Shown here: in pieces, positions 23,916 through 25,591 of the stretch | How positions within the stretch are numbered: the first letter of the stretch is position 1 | Layout of the letters: each line of letters starts with the position of its first letter | DNA from: an uncultured Eubacteriales bacterium | GTDB taxonomy: Bacteria > Bacillota > Clostridia > Christensenellales > Pumilibacteraceae | Assembly (NCBI GenBank): GCA_900543755.1 | Contig: UQSP01000029.1 | Span: 1-25,591, forward strand | Reading direction: 5' to 3' | DNA: 25,591 nt | Position numbers and translations under genes: made by a program | Notes under the pieces: generated by a model | What the model was told of the DNA's origin: nothing | The model's input: only the letters and a program-made list of their open reading frames with translations | Database searches by the model: none

Positions 23916-24388
23916 GCGCCGAATCTCCCGAAAATAATTAAATGCAAAAGACCGGCCACCGTAGACCATACGATGCCGTTAACAACAACAGGGCCGACTA
24001 TAGAAAACATCTTTACGCTTGTACCGAAAATTATTCCTTCGCTTTTAAATTCCATCGCCGCACTTGACATCGCATTTGCAAAACCCGTAATCGGAAGAAA
24101 GGAACCCGCGCCTCCCCTTCGGCCGATAGCGTCGTAAAATCCAAGCCCCGTAAAAAGTATCGCAAGTGCAATCAGCGTCATGGAAGTTAAATTTCCAACC
24201 ATATCTACCGAAAGCTCGGGAAAAATCAAAGCGTATAAGTCACCAAATCCCTCGCCAATAAGACAGGTAAGTCCGCCTATCCAAAAGCTGTTAAGTAAAG
24301 ACTTAAGCGGCGAAGTGGACGGAGAAACCGCTTTAACGTATTTTTCGTATCTTTCGTTTCTTGCTTTAATGTAAGAATTATCTGACAT
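23912..24388 (-). CDS. spoVAC: Stage V sporulation protein AC (SpoVAC)
   Basis: SpoVAC is a membrane subunit of the dipicolinate channel; in Bacillus it behaves as a mechanosensitive channel. A hydrophilic start (SYIKARNERYEKYVKAVSP) is followed by about four hydrophobic segments: FWIGGLTCLIGEGFGDLY, LTSMTLIALAILFTGLGFYD, the conserved GAGSFLPITGFANAMSSAAM segment, and FSIVGPVVVNGIVWSTVAGL. Length (158) is normal. The start at 24388 lies inside the end of a 30-codon ORF and overlaps it by 11 nt; GAAGAAGGTG provides a modest ribosome binding site inside that ORF. It is the first recognisable gene of the spoVAC-spoVAD-spoVAE-yunB block. Confidence 0.96.
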   Translation of the reverse strand: MSDNSYIKARNERYEKYVKAVSPSTSPLKSLLNSFWIGGLTCLIGEGFGDLYALIFPELSVDMVGNLTSMTLIALAILFTGLGFYDAIGRRGGAGSFLPITGFANAMSSAAMEFKSEGIIFGTSVKMFSIVGPVVVNGIVWSTVAGLLHLIIFGRFGA

Positions 24389-24470
24389 CTTTTACGACAC
24401 CTTCTTCAAAATAAATTTCGTTATCCGTAATGTTTATTTGTCCGGTAATATCGCGTTCTTTTCTTTTCAT
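24378..24470 (-). CDS. 30-residue ORF translationally coupled to spoVAC, unknown function
   Basis: A 31-codon frame (stop included) starts at an ATG preceded by a good AGAGGTG site (24474..24480) and ends TAA inside the spoVAC start region, overlapping it by 11 nt. The peptide begins MKRKERDITGQINI and ends EIYFEEGVVKDVR. It is highly charged, with a beta-strand-like middle and no membrane segment. I recognise no family. It could be a real small sporulation protein or a leader whose translation sets spoVAC expression. The ribosome binding site and overlap favour translation; function is unknown. Confidence 0.5.
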   Translation of the reverse strand: MKRKERDITGQINITDNEIYFEEGVVKDVR

Positions 24471-24485
24471 AAGCACCTCTTTGAT

Positions 24486-24515
24486 TAATATCTCTTTCGT
24501 AAAGCCTTTTTATTC
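24486..24515 (-). promoter_or_regulatory. Candidate forespore sigma-G-like promoter of the spoVA block
   Basis: The minus strand has GAATA at 24511..24515 and GATATTA at 24486..24492, 18 bp apart, loosely resembling sigma-G/sigma-F elements. Forespore sigma-G control of spoVA is established in Bacillus. Transcription would begin almost at the ribosome binding site of the 30-codon ORF, which makes the call doubtful. Confidence 0.25.
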
Positions 24516-24527
24516 CGCATAAATTCA

Positions 24528-24552
24528 AAACCACCAGTTAAACTGGTGGTTT
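24528..24552. repeat. Perfect 11-bp hairpin at the right end of the IS200 remnant
   Basis: aaaccaccagt (24528..24538) and actggtggttt (24542..24552) are exact reverse complements around a 3-nt taa loop. Subterminal imperfect or perfect hairpins at both ends are what the single-strand TnpA transposases of this family recognise. There is no U-tract in either direction, so it is not a terminator. Confidence 0.7.
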
Positions 24553-24573
24553 GCACATACCCCAGAAGGGTTT

Positions 24574-24615
24574 ATTGCCGGCGTACCCGTCAACGGGTAT
24601 CGAAATTTGGCAACG
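24574..24615 (+). repeat. Nested stem structure in the IS200 non-coding tail
   Basis: The inner hairpin pairs tacccg with cgggta around tcaa (24585..24600). The outer arms ttgcc and ggcaa enclose it. A near-identical palindrome, acccgtaaacgggt, occurs again inside the tnpA 3' coding region (about 24679..24692). The layered structure suggests a conserved folded RNA or single-strand DNA element. Confidence 0.5.
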
Positions 24616-24629
24616 CATCACTTATCTCG

Positions 24630-24660
24630 GGCAGCCGCTATGTCGCGGCTGTCTTTTTTT
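24630..24660 (+). terminator. Plus-strand intrinsic terminator facing the tnpA remnant
   Basis: On the plus strand cagccgc (24632..24638) pairs with gcggctg (24645..24651) around tatgtc, extended by one G-U and one G-C pair, and is followed by tctttttttg. It is a good Rho-independent terminator for transcripts entering the element from the spoVA side, antisense to tnpA. On the minus strand no U-tract follows the hairpin. Confidence 0.75.
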
Positions 24661-24663
24661 GCC

Positions 24664-24801
24664 TTACTTATTCTTTATACCCGTAAACGGGTCTATGTAT
24701 TCGCTCATACTTATCTGGTCGTGCATATGGTCGTCTTCTAACTGTTTCTTTATATATTCGCTTATTACTCGCTCGTTTCGTCCAACAGTGGTGGCACGAT
24801 A
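24664..24801 (-). pseudogene. tnpA: IS200/IS605-family transposase TnpA, C-terminal remnant
   Basis: The minus strand from 24801 reads YRATTVGRNERVISEYIKKQ and ends DQISMSEYIDPFTGIKNK before a TAA. This matches the C-terminal tail common to IS200-type TnpA (TVG.NE..I..YI..Q and the S..EY.DPFTG ending). Upstream in frame only about 14 unrelated codons remain before a stop at 24844..24846, so roughly the first 100 residues, including the HUH metal-binding motif, are gone. TnpA proteins of this family are normally about 130-155 residues. No tnpB is seen. Confidence 0.8.
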
Positions 24802-24867
24802 GCATAAGTCAGCGAGTAAATCAACTACACGGAAAAATACTACTTAAAATTTTAATATTGTATAACG

Positions 24868-24905
24868 GAGTCAGACTTGGTAAAAGTTTGGCTCTTTTTA
24901 TTTTT
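24868..24905 (+). terminator. Second plus-strand intrinsic terminator with no visible plus-strand gene
   Basis: Arms 24868..24878 (gagtcagactt) and 24884..24894 (aagtttggctc) pair at all 11 positions, two of them G-U, around a 5-nt loop. They are followed by tttttattttt. It fits a Rho-independent terminator on the plus strand, yet both flanking coding remnants are on the minus strand. It may have belonged to a gene removed when the IS copy decayed. Confidence 0.6.
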
Positions 24906-24922
24906 ACGATAGTATTTTTTGC

Positions 24923-25342
24923 TCAAATTCTTTGGTAAATGCGTTTTATAACCACAATTACCAGTATAAAACACGGCAAGAGTATAGTTATAACCTTCAA
25001 AAATTCAGTAAACCTTTCAGCAGTAATCACACCCCATAATTTGAAGTTTTCTCCGTTGAAAAACCAATAGAAATAGTCTTTCGTTCGCTGTGTAAATCCG
25101 CCGAAATCGGACGGTAAATTCGTCGTGTTGTTAAGCACTTTCGACGGCAGAATTACACTTGGAAAGTCGCTTGTTTCAATTCCGAATAAGTTACAGAAAT
25201 AATACTTAAAACTGCCGTATAGGTCGATTAAAGCCTCGAAACTGCGACAATAGGATAGTTGAAACACAAATATTCCGAGCAGTGTAAAACCTACAAAAAT
25301 TACCACCGTAACGATGATATTAAATCGTCTGTATCGCTTCAT
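24923..25342 (-). CDS. Small membrane protein, probably from a mobile element, unknown function
   Basis: I cannot name this 139-residue protein. It has a basic start (KRYRRFN), a first hydrophobic segment at about 8-29 (IIVTVVIFVGFTLLGIFVFQ), a central aromatic-rich region with LPSDFGGF and YFYWFFNGENFKLWG, and a second membrane segment at about 114-133 (VITILLPCFILVIVVIKRIY). The style is that of membrane proteins carried by Bacillota conjugative elements or phages, which is a memory-based impression. The ATG at 25342 has a strong GGAGG 6 nt upstream and lies within the end of another small ORF. The protein stops soon after the second helix, near IS200 remnant sequence. In-frame codons continue for some 30 residues past the TGA, so a longer ancestral C-terminus may have been lost. 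Confidence 0.7.
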   Translation of the reverse strand: MKRYRRFNIIVTVVIFVGFTLLGIFVFQLSYCRSFEALIDLYGSFKYYFCNLFGIETSDFPSVILPSKVLNNTTNLPSDFGGFTQRTKDYFYWFFNGENFKLWGVITAERFTEFLKVITILLPCFILVIVVIKRIYQRI

Positions 25343-25469
25343 AGATTACCTCCGAATTTTGTAGTTGTTTTGCCGTAAACACCGCGTAACTTATACCCAA
25401 AATTACGAGTATATATACGTGCGACTTGTTTTTAAATACAAAACTGATATAGGTAATGATATCTTGCAA
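25320..25469 (-). CDS. Possible 49-residue single-helix membrane peptide overlapping the next gene
   Basis: A frame with a TTG start at 25469 encodes LQDIITYISFVFKNKS, then a hydrophobic stretch VYILVILGISYAVFT, and ends NSEVIYEAIQTI with TAA at 25320..25322. It overlaps the start of the 139-residue gene by 23 nt, a typical coupled arrangement, and shares its membrane character. No ribosome binding site is visible and the start is uncertain; the frame is open to just after a TGA at about 25490. It is too short for a firm call. Confidence 0.45.
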   Translation of the reverse strand: MQDIITYISFVFKNKSHVYILVILGISYAVFTAKQLQNSEVIYEAIQTI

Positions 25470-25544
25470 ATTGATGTTGCTAAGTAATTCTCAATAAGTC
25501 TGATTAGCGAATGCAATGGTATCTTTTTATATGCTATATATAGA

Positions 25545-25591
25545 CTGTCTCTTATACACATCTGACGCTGCCGACGAACTCTAGGGTGTAG
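25545..25591. other. Residual Nextera i5-side sequencing adapter
   Basis: Bases 25545-25577 are the reverse complement of the Nextera read-1 primer including the 19-bp mosaic end. They are followed by an 8-base index (ACTCTAGG as written) and six bases of the P5 primer side. This is library sequence. The genomic insert ends at 25544. Confidence 0.97.

Larger units (their letters stand above)
24526..24846 (-). mobile_element. IS200/IS605-type element remnant (3' part of tnpA plus right end)
   Basis: The segment holds the last 45 codons of an IS200-type transposase (24664..24801), then about 110 nt of non-coding sequence rich in hairpins, then a perfect 11-bp hairpin typical of an IS200/IS605 right end. 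The 5' two-thirds of tnpA, including the HUH motif, and the left end are missing. The limit on the 24846 side is set by an in-frame stop, not a recognised end. It cannot be transposed by its own product. Confidence 0.75.

Noticed and set aside
24551..24802. Plus-strand ORF across the IS200 remnant
   Set aside because: It runs through a strong plus-strand terminator and is antisense to a clear transposase tail.
24834..24925. Stop-codon readthrough or recoding after the TGA of the 139-residue ORF
   Set aside because: The in-frame continuation is short, of low complexity and without a selenocysteine or readthrough context; truncation is the simpler explanation.
1..25591. CRISPR arrays, tRNA or rRNA genes, toxin-antitoxin or phage-defence genes
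   Set aside because: No regularly spaced repeats, no tRNA cloverleaf or rRNA sequence, and no defence-family motif were seen on either strand.

Overview
The real genomic insert is about 25.5 kb (49..25544). Illumina Nextera adapter and index sequence remains at both ends (1..48 and 25545..25591), so both edges are artificial. The protein families, the AT-rich base composition, strong GGAGG-type ribosome binding sites, a T-box leader, endonuclease-type MutL and spoVA/yunB sporulation genes all point to an endospore-forming, Gram-positive member of the Clostridia (Bacillota), probably from an uncultured lineage. All genes but one lie on the minus strand. The exception is a class A penicillin-binding protein.

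Reading along the minus strand from right to left, six blocks can be seen. (1) 24.5-25.5 kb is mobile-element debris: two overlapping small membrane-protein ORFs, the 3' remnant of an IS200/IS605 transposase with its structured right end, and two terminators that face the plus strand. (2) 21.7-24.5 kb is a sporulation block: a 30-residue ORF coupled to spoVAC, then spoVAD, spoVAE and yunB. It would handle dipicolinate uptake into the forespore and spore envelope maturation. (3) 15.8-21.7 kb is a tRNA-Phe T-box leader controlling pheS, pheT and a long U32-family protein likely involved in RNA hydroxylation. (4) 13.15-15.7 kb is mutS2 (rqcU-like) with its own good promoter. (5) 10.2-13.1 kb is a small operon with overlapping genes: a two-helix membrane protein, a cysteine desulfurase and thiI, the sulfur relay for tRNA 4-thiouridine. 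(6) 49-8.0 kb is a tightly overlapping miaB-mutS-mutL-miaA operon followed by a methionine gamma-lyase-like gene cut off by the contig end. It combines both enzymes of ms2i6A tRNA modification with mismatch repair. The PBP gene (8.1-10.1 kb, plus strand) diverges from miaB and converges on thiI.

The unifying theme is translation fidelity and RNA modification (miaA, miaB, thiI with its desulfurase, the U32 protein, pheST, mutS2), together with mismatch repair and sporulation. The least expected signal is a short, palindrome-rich sequence of about 25 bp. It recurs three times, in the same orientation and codon phase, inside three unrelated genes (mutL, mutS2 and the U32 gene). Other items worth checking are the unknown small ORF ahead of spoVAC, an altered Smr motif in MutS2, competing pairings in the T-box leader, and the IS200 remnant with its folded non-coding tail.
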